A DNA stretch of 64,000 nucleotides from NCBI RefSeq assembly GCF_000150275.1, contig NW_002060947.1, forward strand, positions 418,695-482,694, written 5' to 3'. This document shows positions 12,276-24,717 of the stretch, piece after piece. The DNA comes from Trichoplax adhaerens. Lineage: Eukaryota > Placozoa > Uniplacotomia > Trichoplacea > Trichoplacidae. Within the stretch, counting starts at the first letter, position 1, and every line of letters starts with the position of its first letter. A program made the position numbers and the translations under genes. A model generated the notes under the pieces. The model saw only the letters and a program-made list of their open reading frames with translations. It ran no database searches and was not told the origin of the DNA.

Positions 12276-12985
12276 ATAACAAGTCTATCGAATCTCAATA
12301 CTCCTGCAAAATTGGCAGTGCACTATGGCATTGCACGAGTCGGCAGATCCGTATAACGATCGGAATCTACCTACTAAGTCATAACTACTACTTGTTACAG
12401 AGTACCTAGTCGCCACCTTCCCTCTTGGCTTTATACCCTCAATAGTATCCACAGATTCTACATTACTGTATACCTTTCTAATAAATTGGTTCAACCTTTT
12501 CCAATCAAATCGAATGTGAAATCATGGACTACTCAAAGAAGACCATGAGTAGTCGATGGCTGAATTACAGTGCACAGTGCTATCCAATCTCAATCTACTC
12601 TTGAAAAGTTGGCAGTGCAACTATGGCAAAGTATGAGTCGGCAGATCCGTGTAACGATCGGAATCTACCTATTAACTTAAGTCATAACTGCTACTTGTTG
12701 CAGAGCACCTAGTCGCCACCCTCCCTCTTGGCTTTATACCCTCAATGGTATCCACAGATTCTACAGTACTGTATACCTATCTAATAAATTGGTTCAACCT
12801 TTTCCTATCAAATCGAATGTGAAATCGTGGACTACCAAAAGAAGACCATGAGTAGTCAATGGCCGAATTATAGTGCACAGTACCTTTCTAATAAATTGAT
12901 TCAACCTTTTCCAATCAAATCGAATGTCAAATCATGGACTGCTAAAAGACGACCATGAGTAGTCAGTGGCCGAATTACAGTGCAC
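12276..12985. repeat. tandem repeat upstream of POLRMT, about 300 bp x 2 plus 107 bp
   Basis: Two imperfect copies of a ~300-bp unit follow one another: CGGCAGATCC occurs at 12341 and again at 12639. The 3' third of the unit, starting ACCTTTCTAATAAATTG at 12472, recurs at 12775 and 12882, the last interval being 107 bp. Each unit carries a short inverted repeat, GACTACTC facing GAGTAGTC across a small loop. The array abuts the GTAC-rich cluster and ends about 400 bases before the POLRMT start codon, so it may be part of the 5' regulatory region. Confidence 0.8.
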
Positions 12986-13343
12986 AGTACACAGTCAGTA
13001 CAGTACTGTACACTGTACTGTACAGTACTGTATTGCGTCATAAAATCGGTCGACAAGGCAACTCAGTGTACAGTACACTGTACTGTAAATCTAAGCACAG
13101 TAAGAGTGCTAACTTGTGTAAAAATGATGTCGCGACCCCAAACGAACAGCGACATCGCCACCGCCTCAATAACCGGAGGTGTGTAAAAACGACCAGAATA
13201 GAACAGATGGACACTGGGCAGTATAGTTACCTGGAACTGGAAGTGATGAGCCTGCTAGGATTACGACATCTTTTTTACACGCATCTGCACCCTACAGTAC
13301 ACATGAAAAAATTGATACAGTACGTACTATACTGTACAGTACT
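12984..13343. repeat. GTACA/GTACT palindromic cluster upstream of POLRMT
   Basis: Runs of TACAGTAC, TGTACAG and AGTACT (concatenated GTACA and GTACT units) occur at 12984-13097 and again near 13297-13343. Because each unit is nearly its own reverse complement the DNA can fold into alternative hairpins. The run is immediately 5' of the POLRMT ATG at 13390. ORFs reading through it are low-complexity artefacts of the repeat. Confidence 0.8.
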
Positions 13344-13389
13344 TAGGTATCACCGCTGCACTAACTCGTTCATTCAAATCCAAACCAGC

Positions 13390-16300
13390 ATGGCTGCCGC
13401 CTGTGTCAACCGATTACTGCTCTATTCCAAGTCTTACAGGTCGAATAAGCTAATTAAGCAATGGTTTCAAAATTATAACAGTATAAGGCCAATGGCAGGT
13501 TTGTTCTACAATCATTTTTATCATTTCTGTTGCAATAGTAGCCTATTCAGTAGTACGATAAGATACAGCTTGTTCTCCTCGCAACAGCTTGGTTTGCAGC
13601 TAGATTGCAATAGATTTCAATTTGGTGTTAAACTAACGATAGTTGCATGGATCATCATTGACAGTGATAGCTGAAAATAAGACTGACAACCATCAGAAAT
13701 CATCAGCACCTCATGATATTCCACCCAGGCGTAGTCGATGTAGCAGATTAAGCTCTTATAATGAAGAATTCAGAGCAACATCGATCATTGATGCTAGCCT
13801 CTATACTGGCGATGTAAGTAGACTATCCACCATGGAAGAGCATACAAAACTAGTTGCTTTACAACATTGAGGACCAGACGTTTAATCTTACTAACTACTC
13901 AACTATACTGTAGTAGTATAGCTTGCCAATTGTTATATTCAATTTCGACAGCTGCATAAGCTTACTTTCCTGTATTAAGTATTTCACTTGTTAATACATT
14001 GCCATTCCTTGCAATAGAACAGTAAATGTGTCAGATAATTGTGTGAGTAAAATTATGATACAATGATGGTATAATATGAACCCTTAGGATCATTTTTTGC
14101 TGTTCTGACTAAAAATAGGCATCCTTTGCTGTACTCTAGCTGTAATAAATTTCATCGTGCACGTATGGTAGTTATACATAACTTATACAGCATAGAATGA
14201 CTATCAATCGATCAATAAAGCCGTTTTGTGTCTTCTAATATGGCTTGTCGTAGTGATTCATCGTTTTAGAACAGCACAGTAATACTGTAATACTACATGG
14301 CGTAAAGACCATTTTCCGCAGACTTTTACACACCAGCCCACTTTATGTGCATCATTTTCATCTTGTCAATTTATAGATCGAGCAGGCTTGGTCCTACTTT
14401 AATAAATTTCGACGGCTTGATCATACCTTCAAGATCGATGTCTACAATGATATCTTGCAAAGTCTAATCAAACAGGTAATTTATGTTAGTTGCATTGATT
14501 ACATCGCAAACCTCCCGTAGAGCACGAGTACAGTATTCGACTTACAAGGACTGGTGCAATTCGAATTAGAATAATTATAGCTTAACGCTGTACATATTTA
14601 TGATAATATTGTTAATGGAAACCCTGGTCTGGCCTAGAATACGAAACTAACCTCTTCTCTATTACGTTTTTGTACATTTAGAAAAATAGATCTAAAATTG
14701 AAGCTTTTATTCACTCTATGCAAACCGATGGTGTCCAGTATAATTATGATACTTTTGCAATTTTATTGTTAGACGCTTACATGTAAGACATAATACTTCA
14801 GAAAGCAACTAATGTCTTTATGTCTTTACAACAACCAATTGTTGAATGTGTATTTTATCATATTATAACTAACACAGTCAAGAACTTGAATACGAAAATG
14901 TCAAGAAAATTATCGATAGTATGACGGCGCAGGTAATACGTTAATTTAGTTTTAAAATTATTAGTGGATAGAATTAGACGGAAGACTGTCGATATTAGAT
15001 ACTTAAATACTACACCACACTATGTCACCATTTTTAGTTCATATTTCTAGTTTTAAAAGTATCTAAGCCGTTTGCTTACCTTCCGTTTGAATTAAATACT
15101 TAGCCTAGTATTTCTGATATAATGAATATACCCAGTCCTTCCGCTGTCGTTAATATCTGGAAAAAATACCAATTTTAGGGATTCGATTATAAACGTGTCA
15201 CCTATGAGTGCTACTTGCCTGCAGAGGATATTGACAAAATAGCTGAGGTAAGTTAATGGTGTTGATCCCTAGAGGAGACATGTTTACTGAGGCAAAGTAC
15301 AACACCTGTATCATACACCATTTTTTCGTAGATTGTTATTAAAATTCGTGTCTTTAAACGTCTTAATTTTGTATACAGTGGGAAAACACAGGTTAGCTAA
15401 CATTGATTTCACTCTAGGTATTGGAATTCTATGACTTATCACAACATATTAAATCAAAGAGCGTTTTGGAGGAGCATCCTAAATTGTGTGATTTTTCAAA
15501 TCCTTTAACTACTGCTGGCGATGTAAGCTAATGGATATGGCTACAAGCAAGCACGAGTTTTATGAGATGTAATTCTTGTCCATTAATTTCCCTCAGTAAT
15601 GCTAATGCTTTTTAAATTGTAATAGATTCCGAAGCATTCCGTGCTATTCGATTACAGCAATGACGATATCAAGACATTAGTAGATAAGCAATTGGAACGA
15701 GAAAAAATTGGCTATACAGAAATAAAATCTGTAACCAAAACAAGAGAATCGGATGAATGGGCATACGCTCAAGTGAGCAATATATTCATTGCTAGCTTAT
15801 TGATAACCGAATGGTATTTCTTGTATGCCTAACAAGATTTAGTGCAATAAATTCTCGTTCGTCGATAGAAGTAATCTTCAATACTATAGCATTAATTGGT
15901 AATACTGGAATTTAATGTTTCGTTATTCTTAATAGTTTAACAAATTAATGAATACCTGGAAGGCTGACTTAATTGCTGCTTTAGAAAATGAGCTACAACT
16001 AGTCAAAAGCGGGAACAAAGGTAAAACCAACTATGTTTCCAAATAATCAGATAAATATTTCTTATATATTGTGTAAACTAAATTGGTTGCTATGATCGAT
16101 CTCTTATATGCTCTAATATTACTATTCATACTTTTGTACTAGAAACTCATCGCAAGCGATATGGCCCGTTTTTAAATATCCTCTCCACATCCCAATGTGC
16201 TGATATTACACTTAATGTAAGTAAAACGGGAGATATGAAAGCAAGCCTGGCGCGATTTTACATACGTATGACAAGCAAATTCCTTTTATTTTGTATAAAT

Positions 16301-19300
16301 ATTTTAATAGGTGTCAATATTGTTTCAATTTTGCAGACTTTTCGAAACTGTATGAATTCTTCTTATGGTAATGCCTTAAATTTTCTGTGTAAAGAGATTG
16401 GAGGAAATATTCTGCGTCTGTATTTAATTAAAAGAAAAGAAGAGTATGGTGGCATCGATAAGGTAACTATTGTAGTTATATGATATGCCTAGATTATTAA
16501 GGTACTAACACAAATAATATCAGGTTAGAGATCTGTATCCAGCTTATGTCAAGAATATCTTCCAAGGAAAGAAGAACATACAACATAGCAGTCTTGATTA
16601 CTGGGAAAAACTAATTGAAGACAGTAATAGTGGCCCTTCTATGGTTAGATCTAAAACCCATATATTACTGGAATCGAACTAATAGAATTTAACGTTCCTT
16701 CGATCACTTTCGATATTCTTAGATAACAAGGCTACCAATATGGCCACAATCTGTTAAAGCATCGGTAAGTCACTTAAAATTGTTAAAATAACAATTTCAA
16801 TACCTACTTCATCCTTAAATATCTCGTCTTCAGCTTGGATCTGCGATAGTAGAAATATTTCTTCGAGTGGCCAAAGTTAACGTTAACCTCATGAAAGAAA
16901 AGGCAGAGTACGGTCTAATTTGTTATTAATAACCTATTTATGAAATGTAAGCCATTCATCTACAATCTGAATTGAGTTCTGTTTCCGATCTTATAGAGAG
17001 AAATTTATTCCTGCATTTTATCATGTGTATGTATTTCAAAAGCAGCGTCAAGTTGGATTTATCAAGGTAATCTTCTAGGTCGCGATAATACTACAATTGA
17101 AATGATCACTTACTTTTGAAGTAACTGTCGACTCTAATTTACTCTAGCCTCATCCCAACGTTATGAAACTAGTACAAAAATTGCAACAATTTGGGGCAAG
17201 TCTAATTTAGCAAACTACCATATTTATCTAGTGCTTCGATTTTAATACAAAAATATAACAATAGGGAAAATTCTTAATGGAAACTAGTATGCTTCCTATG
17301 CTAGTACCTAGTAGACCATGGTTATGTCACCATGATGGTGGCTATGTAGCTACGCCAGGTAAAGTGTTTATCGAAGGTTTGGTCTTTACATGTTGGAATA
17401 ATCATTTTTTTTCGAAAATTGATACCACATAGCGCCGATTATGCGTTATCGAGAAGATTGCTTCGATCAAGATGTTTTACTAGCCAAAAGTTCACGAAAA
17501 TTAAGATCTATTTATGATAGCATTAACTATCTTGGATCTTGCCCTTGGAAGGTTAACAAACGGGTAAGGCGCTTTATGCTAAGAAGAATATTACAGCTAT
17601 TTTTGGTGACAAAATTGTTCGTACTTCTTTATACTTAGGTTCTAGATAAATGTATCGAATGCTTCAATGAAACTGGTAGTGATATATTAGATATACCTGA
17701 CCCAAGGCTAATTCCAATGCCGCCATATCCTGTTGAGTGAGTAGAATCTACAATGAAGAATTATTTTGTCGATATCCGTTAGCTAATTCTTTGCACTATC
17801 TGAATGCTCAATGATTTATTCAGAATGATAACCATTGATCCATGAGGTAGCAATGTTATTTTGCAAATTTAATTTTACAATATTCATTGAAACTTACCAC
17901 TTTGCAAACTATTTTTTAATTGATGTAGTCCCGACATTGAGCCACAAGAGAAACGCAGAATAATTGAATTACGACGTCAAGTTGCAAAGAAACAAAGGGA
18001 ACATCATTCTCTTAGAATGGATGTTTTATATAAGTTATCTGTGGCTAAGCATGTGAGTGTTATAGCAGCTGTACATTTGCATAGATTGTTAATTCCCATA
18101 TGCCATTAATGCAGTTATACGAACATAGTTTGTGCTACGAATACTGACTTGTAGTTTAATTTTCACGTTCTAGTTTGAAAATGACATATTTTGGTTACCT
18201 CACAACATGGACTTTCGTGGTCGTGTCTACCCAATTCCACCACATTTAAGTCATGTCGGTAAGTTACTATTGCAGATTTAATAATCTTATTGCGCCAAGT
18301 GTAGATTGCATTCAAGCATCACAAATCTTTCACCTTACTTATAACATTCCGGGAAACAATAGGAAGTGATCTATCACGCAGCCTAATGTTATTTGCTATT
18401 GGGCGACCCCTGGGTACCGAAGGCTTCGATTGGATAAAAGTTCACTTAGCTAATGTTCATGGTCAAATGAGCAAGTTAGTAGTATATCTCCATTCATCAA
18501 CAATTAATTATTGTTAAAATTACATCCAAAAATGCGATAAAGTTTCATTACTTTTTAAAAACTTAGAGCATCTTTAACCGATCGTATTAACTTTACCGAG
18601 TCACTGAAAAATGAAATTTTAGATTCTGCCGATAATCCTTTCACGGTAAACAATTATTTGTTTTGCATGGAATGAATGCATTGTAACTGTCATCATCCGA
18701 TAACAGTAAGTAATAAAATTGCTACTGATAATGATTTTACCGCTAGGGTGATAAGTGGTGGCAAACTGGAGAACATCCTTGGCAAACATTGGCTACATGT
18801 ATGGAATTGGCAGATGTTTGGAGATGTGATAACCCAGAACAGTATATATCTTATTTCCCCGTTCATCAAGTAACCAAAAGTTTTACAATAGTTCTTTTGA
18901 ATTATACAGCAAATTTTCATGCTTATATTTAGCACGGTTAATGTTTCAGGACGGTACTTGCAATGGTCTTCAACATTACGCTGCGTTAGGAAGAGATACA
19001 TTAGGTGCCGAACAGGTAACATTTCCGTTATTATAAGATTTTTACTCGCCTTACCGGCTAATTGATCAAATCTTACTTATAGGTTAACTTGGTATCAAGA
19101 GGTATTCCTCAAGACATATATTCCGCTGTGGCAAGATTGGTCCGTTTCTATCGTTCTCGGAAATATGCCTTACTGAATTAATAATTAAGACGTTAATTGT
19201 GTAAATTTTATAGGTTGAAGAACACCGTGCAAAAGATGCAAAGAAAAATAATTTCAACGCTCTGTGGTTAGAAGGAAAAGTTTCTAGGAAGGTTGCCATA

Positions 19301-21112
19301 AGAAAATTAAAAATTTAAACATATCTATTGTAGAACTTAGTACAATACCGCTGTTAATATTTATCGCATAAGATTGATAGCTAATGTTTCATGTACTCAT
19401 TAGGTTGTGAAACAAACTGTAATGACTATTGTTTATGGGGTAACAAGAGTTGGCGGAAGGGAACAAATTGCGGTAAAGATAAGATATGCGCAATTAATTT
19501 TATTGATATTAAAAGAACGCCCATATCGCAACCTAATATTCTGTAATATTGTTATAGCGACAACTTGAAAGACTACAAGAATTAGAAAATGAGGAAAGAA
19601 TTTTCACTGCATCGCAATACCTTGTACGAATTGTTTTTGATCAGCTTAGCAAGATGTTTTATTCCGCTAGACGAATACAGGTAGAAAATATTCAAAGTAT
19701 GGGTACTAATTGTAATTACTTCTGAACTATCCGGATATATCACTGTGCTGTTTTGTGATATTTTATAAGGAATGGCTAAATGATAGTGCGCGCCAGATAG
19801 CGTCAGCAGGTAGCTTAGTAGAGTGGATAACGCCACTTGGACTACCAGTACTACAACCGTATAGAGTTCCTGTTTATAAAGAGGTACACTTTAATCGCGT
19901 AGATGTGTATACATATGTTGCATGTATATAAAAAATTCATTTAATAAGTGCGGAGTTAGCTCTAGAATAATTTCTTTTTTTTATAAAGTGACTTTCGAGT
20001 TCCTATAGCTACTACTTTGTGTTAAGTGCAATAAAATCTAAAATGCGCTTCAAGTTATTCGACCCAAGATACCAATAAATTTTAATTATGATATTACTAT
20101 ACTATGACTATACAGTACCTGTAAATATATCGTGATCAATTGACAAAATCTACTTTGTTAATTATTCCGCTGTATTAATATCAACTGTTTTATGTTGTAG
20201 CAACGGACTAGATTGCAAAGGATAAATCTTATATCGACAACAGACAATACTAGGTATAATTACATATATATTGATTTGTTCAGTTACTTGTACGGTTATT
20301 TCCTAAGTCGATTCAAAAATTACATGATTAATTGATTGATATTGATCAGCATATTTTCGATAATTTCAGTAAACCTCACGTTTCTAAGCAAAAGATGGCA
20401 TTTCCACCCAATTATATACATTCTTTAGATTCAACGCATATGATGCTAACAAGCCTAGAGTGCCAAGCGTAAATAGTCTCGCTTCTTTTGACTTAGTGGA
20501 TTGTTGAATTATTGTCGGTAAATGAAGTAAATGTACTTTTTAATGAATTTTACAGATCTGATACTACTTTTGTTGCCGTTCATGATAGCTTTTGGACTCA
20601 CGCTGCAACTGTAAATGAGCTAAATAGGGTTCGTTGAGACTAATCTTCATATTTATGTCTGTGTGGAATGCATAACAAATTCTTATAATACTATATATAG
20701 ATTTGTCGTAAGCAGTTCATCAAACTTCACCAGGAGCCTCTGTTAGAAGACTTGGAGAAATTTTTGTGCGCCAAGTTCGATGGACAACTGTAAGGTTTTA
20801 CAGAAAACTTTGATTAATTAAATTCTATACCACGACTAAACATTAGCTTATTCATTGACTTACATTATAGAACTAAGAATAAAAGCCGCGTAAAATTTGG
20901 CAGAATGCCAGAAAAAGGTGAGATTGTAATTACGATTCTAAACGTAAAATATTTACGTTTAGAGGGAATCCTGTTGATAACAAAAACGTTATTTTAATGC
21001 AAGTAGAAGAATGGTTGAGTAGATCAATGTTATAATGCGGTCTTCATTTCTAATAATGATAGGATCGTTCGATTTGAATGAAATTAACAACTCAAGATAT
21101 TTCTTTAGCTAA
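13390..21112 (+). CDS. mitochondrial RNA polymerase (POLRMT)
   Basis: Single-subunit, phage-T7-like polymerase that transcribes mitochondrial DNA and makes replication primers. The hand-joined CDS is 1074 aa (human protein 1230). The N-terminus [19 protein letters not shown] is basic and hydroxylated, with no acidic residue, as in a mitochondrial targeting peptide. Exons 3-5 encode a PPR-like helical region ([20 protein letters not shown]). Polymerase hallmarks follow in order: [19 protein letters not shown] (17265-17358), [18 protein letters not shown] (exon at 18174), the first catalytic Asp in [16 protein letters not shown] (18950-19015), fingers helix [15 protein letters not shown] (exon at 19404), [15 protein letters not shown] (exon at 20370), the second catalytic Asp in [11 protein letters not shown] (exon at 20556), and the conserved C-terminal end SRYFFS. 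The start rests on the presequence and on phase match to exon 2. Catalytic residues appear intact. Confidence 0.95.
13390..21112 (+). other. POLRMT exon map (36 exons)
   Basis: Exons: 13390-13498, 13671-13813, 14377-14475, 14682-14782, 14878-14932, 15179-15247, 15418-15522, 15626-15772, 15936-16020, 16143-16216, 16337-16462, 16524-16643, 16723-16764, 16834-16912, 16999-17066, 17148-17195, 17265-17358, 17433-17563, 17639-17736, 17929-18052, 18174-18258, 18363-18474, 18567-18645, 18747-18869, 18950-19015, 19083-19130, 19214-19291, 19404-19472, 19558-19680, 19770-19883, 20201-20253, 20370-20468, 20556-20628, 20701-20789, 20871-20917, 21063-21112. The lengths sum to 3225 = 1075 codons including the stop, and every junction keeps phase. 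Introns after 17195 and 19130 start with GC. The donor after 19291 (GTTGCC) and the acceptor before 19770 (AAG) are weak. An extra small exon in the 560-bp intron after 13813 cannot be excluded. Confidence 0.85.
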
Positions 21113-23581
21113 AAATTCTTATCGAATTCATCATAACCTTATTTGAAGGATGAGATATAATCACGGCCAAATTTTAGATGACAATTTACTGCCTTTAATG
21201 ATTAAATTAGAATCCAATTATATTCGATTATTGGCAATGAGTGCAACCGACGTTGAAACCAATTTAATATTACAAACGAAGCTCGCTGTTTTATGCATTT
21301 CATATTTTCGCATTGAATGACAATTGACGTAGAAGCTCAAGGCTGTTGTATTTACAGCAATCTTGTGATATATGATTTAAATCATCAAGTATTATAATGT
21401 GCCATTTATATCATAATGAGAGCAATTGTAGATTTATTGCCGTGATATTTTAGACTAGATATTGTCGAACACCCTAAAGCTTACATAATTAATTTAATAT
21501 TCAAATTGCTAGTTATTATATGGATTATTTTAAATTTATTTATTTTTTATATTTTTTAGTAGTTTCTGATATATCATTCATTGATGGTAAAATTATAAAT
21601 TTAACATCACGTGGAAAGTGCAGTGTAATAACAAGTATATGAAAGGGTCGTAACAGCTCATTAAACTGCTATAAGTTAATGCAAAGATACCTATCCAAGT
21701 AATATATATATAGTATATATATATATTAATTTAAATTATTATACTATATCATATTAATACAATTATTTTGCAAATCGATTTTCAGATAGGTGCACCTAAA
21801 ATGTTTTTGTTTCTAAATTTAAAAATACTTTATCATTAGCTGTTTATCATATCAATATTTTGTACTAGACCTACTACGAAACTTGAGATCCGTATATGTA
21901 TATTAATAGAAGTGCTATCCTAAGATTGTATTTCCTGGTAATTATAGCTAGCAAAAGTATTAAATACAATCGTTGTTTTAGTAAACGGTGAATGCAGAGC
22001 GTATTTACGTAGTTTCAACGCGGCCAGTAATTTAAATTCTCATCATTGTAATCTAGTTTATTCGCGATTTATTTTAACTGCGAGTAATGATTTGTATAGC
22101 AATGCTCAAATGCTTATAGAATAAAATATTATGTTTTAAGACTTGTAAAGTGAATTGAAATTTTAGTTGACTATTCGTCTACTTGGAGCGCATAAATCTG
22201 TTCGTGTTCTATTCAAACCCATTCTGGAATCATTTAACTTCAAATCCAGTATATAAATGCCTATTATTGCTAATTATAATATGTAAATACTGTAGAAGCG
22301 TCTACTAACTTCTCCATCAGTTTTAGATATATCAAAAATCCGTTATAAACAGAATTATTTTCCCTGCATTCCAGTTTAAGTGACCATGCAGTAGTTACAA
22401 CCTAAAAATTAATGACCAATCATCTCGTAATGCTATGTATGTAGATTACGTTTTAATGAACTAACTTGACTCTATAGGTATACTGTATTTCATGATTTAT
22501 TAAGCATGACATTGTAATAAAGTGCAATCTTACTAAACGAAATTAATAAACTCTAATATTACACAATGATGATTTCTTTATTCAAGGGGTGATAACAACA
22601 GACGTTTTATTACTCGATTTCAGTTTATATCTTTCACATTTTAGGTCTATTAACAATTTACACCTAACGTGCATGTATATTAATCTACACTTTACATTGT
22701 ATTCAAATATTTAATGTACGAAATAATCCATGGCGGCGTTACTGATAGCTTCCGACAATACTGTAACTTTCGTACGATAAGAGCTATTTGTAAAAAAATG
22801 AATGTTCCACAGTATACTGATATATAGATCAAATTTTTCGAGGACATATAGAAAACTGTTAAACTTCGCGTACGATCCTTCATGCCGAATTACGATTGCT
22901 TTTAATTTCTATTCGTAGCCAATATAACGCTTTCAAAGAAATGGCAAATTTATGTAATAAAACCTGTTTGAACAGAATTCTTAGGGCCTACAGTTACGAT
23001 TATCAAAGTAGTAATAATATTATATTTATGCAAATGTTATTATCTATTACCTAGAGCACTGCAATAAGTTCAATGCCTAACATAGGTGTTAAATAGCCAT
23101 TTTTTATCACTAGCGTCAATAGTAACTTAGCAATGTTCCGAGCATTTGCAACCTAGCCATGTATTTTCATAAGCTGAAGTTTACAGCATACGGACGGATA
23201 TCTAAGTTCACTTATATATCTTAATTTAATATTTGATAATCCGCTGAACACTACACTTAACATAGCAATTGATCTAAAATTTAATTTTTCGCTCTTTGAA
23301 ATGCTATACAACATTAAGGCTGATTTTATCCAGTTTTACTACAAAGATTTAATTCACGATAGTAGATCCATTATAAATCAGCTCGATCGTCTTAGAATAG
23401 ATGAACTGATTCTACACATGATGGTAGTAAATAGATTTTAGCTCCTTAAGGTCGTAAACTACGAAACTTAAAACTAAAGTTGTTAAAATAAAACAATTAG
23501 TAACACACAACTACTGTAATTATCTGAAATCACTACGACACTATTTTTCATCATATATCAACTTTTATCAGTTCACTACTC
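21113..23581. other. 3' flank of POLRMT and methyltransferase copy 3
   Basis: Noncoding, AT-rich, with a short AT microsatellite near 21705-21730. From about 21945 rightward it is homologous to the sequence from about 26778 rightward: it is the 3' flank of methyltransferase copy 3, duplicated beside copy 4. Both copies contain the nearly identical plus-strand stretch 23275-23442 / 27990-28162, which is open in one frame and ends NRF-stop; no family is recognised in it. Confidence 0.55.
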
Positions 23582-24717
23582 TCATCCAAATGTACTGAGT
23601 ACATCACTATTTAACTGCTCAACGATAGATTCCACGTCTTTCCTTAACTGTGGACTTGCATGTTGGCTTAGTACTATTTGAAGAGCATCGTACTCGGGAA
23701 TACCTCCATGCTGCTTGATGATAGGTAAAACTGTATCGAAAAGGCTATTTAAACCAATATCAGATTGATCCATGTATAACTCTTTTAGTGATCGACGAGG
23801 TATCAGCAACAACCGATGGATATTATCAATTGTATCTTGGCTAAGTTCATCGAATCGAGATATATCTCGAGCAATGTCTTGTTGATTTAGAAAAGCCTGA
23901 GAATAACGAATTTTGTTAGGAAATTCAACTTTATAGCATGGCAAGTTATAGTTTTGACAACACCTTTTAATAATACAATCTAGAGCATTTTTTTCGTATT
24001 CTTCGGCTGTAGGATTCGTGTTCTTGATATATTGATGCTTAAACTTCCATTGTAAAGCCATATGACTATCTGGCTTAGGAATACTATGACAAAATATAGC
24101 TATACCATTGTCAGACAAGATATCGTTGGCTAAGGAACGGAAAATTTGTTGAAAGCTATCTTCGGGTACACTCTCGTCAAATACGTAATACAAGCAATGG
24201 CATATAAACGCCATGGAAAATGTTTTTCTCTCTGCTTCGGCATGATCACTATTCCAAGCTAATAAATTAAGTAGGTTATCCTTGAATGAATTGCCTCTTT
24301 TAATGGAAAATGATTTTATTGGCATGGTTTGAGAGCTTATGGCTTGTAGAAAGGCTTTAACAGCTAATCCTGCATTATTTGTAATCTCGTTTAATTCTTT
24401 GGTAGCTGCAGTACTTTCATCGTTATTACAAGCTGCAAATTGATAGTCATTTTGGCCAGTAAACGTGGTATTAATATCCGTTGCTCTAATGTCAAAGCCT
24501 GATTTGAAATGGAGGCCACGAAAGTACCCAATCGTTCTTTCACCAGGCCCACAACCAATTTCAGCTAATTTAATCGTCTGATCACCTTTGAATAAAATTG
24601 ATTTTTCTTCGAATGCCTTGAGTAATAGCTCTATACCTTGCACGTTATTTCTGGAATATCACTACTACGTTCATAGGATAAAAGACTTAAGTCGTAATGG
24701 TAATTTTCAATATCCAT
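23582..24717 (-). pseudogene. HNMT-like methyltransferase, copy 3 (frameshifted)
   Basis: Full-length homologue of the copy 4.7 kb to the right. Reading from the ATG at 24717, equivalent to copy 4's start, a one-base deletion near 24628-24638 throws the frame into a TAG at codon 29. After it the frame is open for about 350 codons to the normal stop. The total length, 1136 bases, is exactly one less than copy 4. The downstream frame keeps all motifs (AEIGCGPGERTIGYF, DIRATDIN, CHCLYYVFDE) and has no other break. Only a GTG at 24643 could start it near the shift, so initiation is unclear. It is either a very young pseudogene or a one-base assembly error. Confidence 0.75.

Noticed and set aside
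12980-13186. Plus-strand ORFs through the GTAC cluster before POLRMT
   Set aside because: They encode only CTVQYST-like low complexity generated by the repeat and change frame freely; the real exon is the part from 13390.
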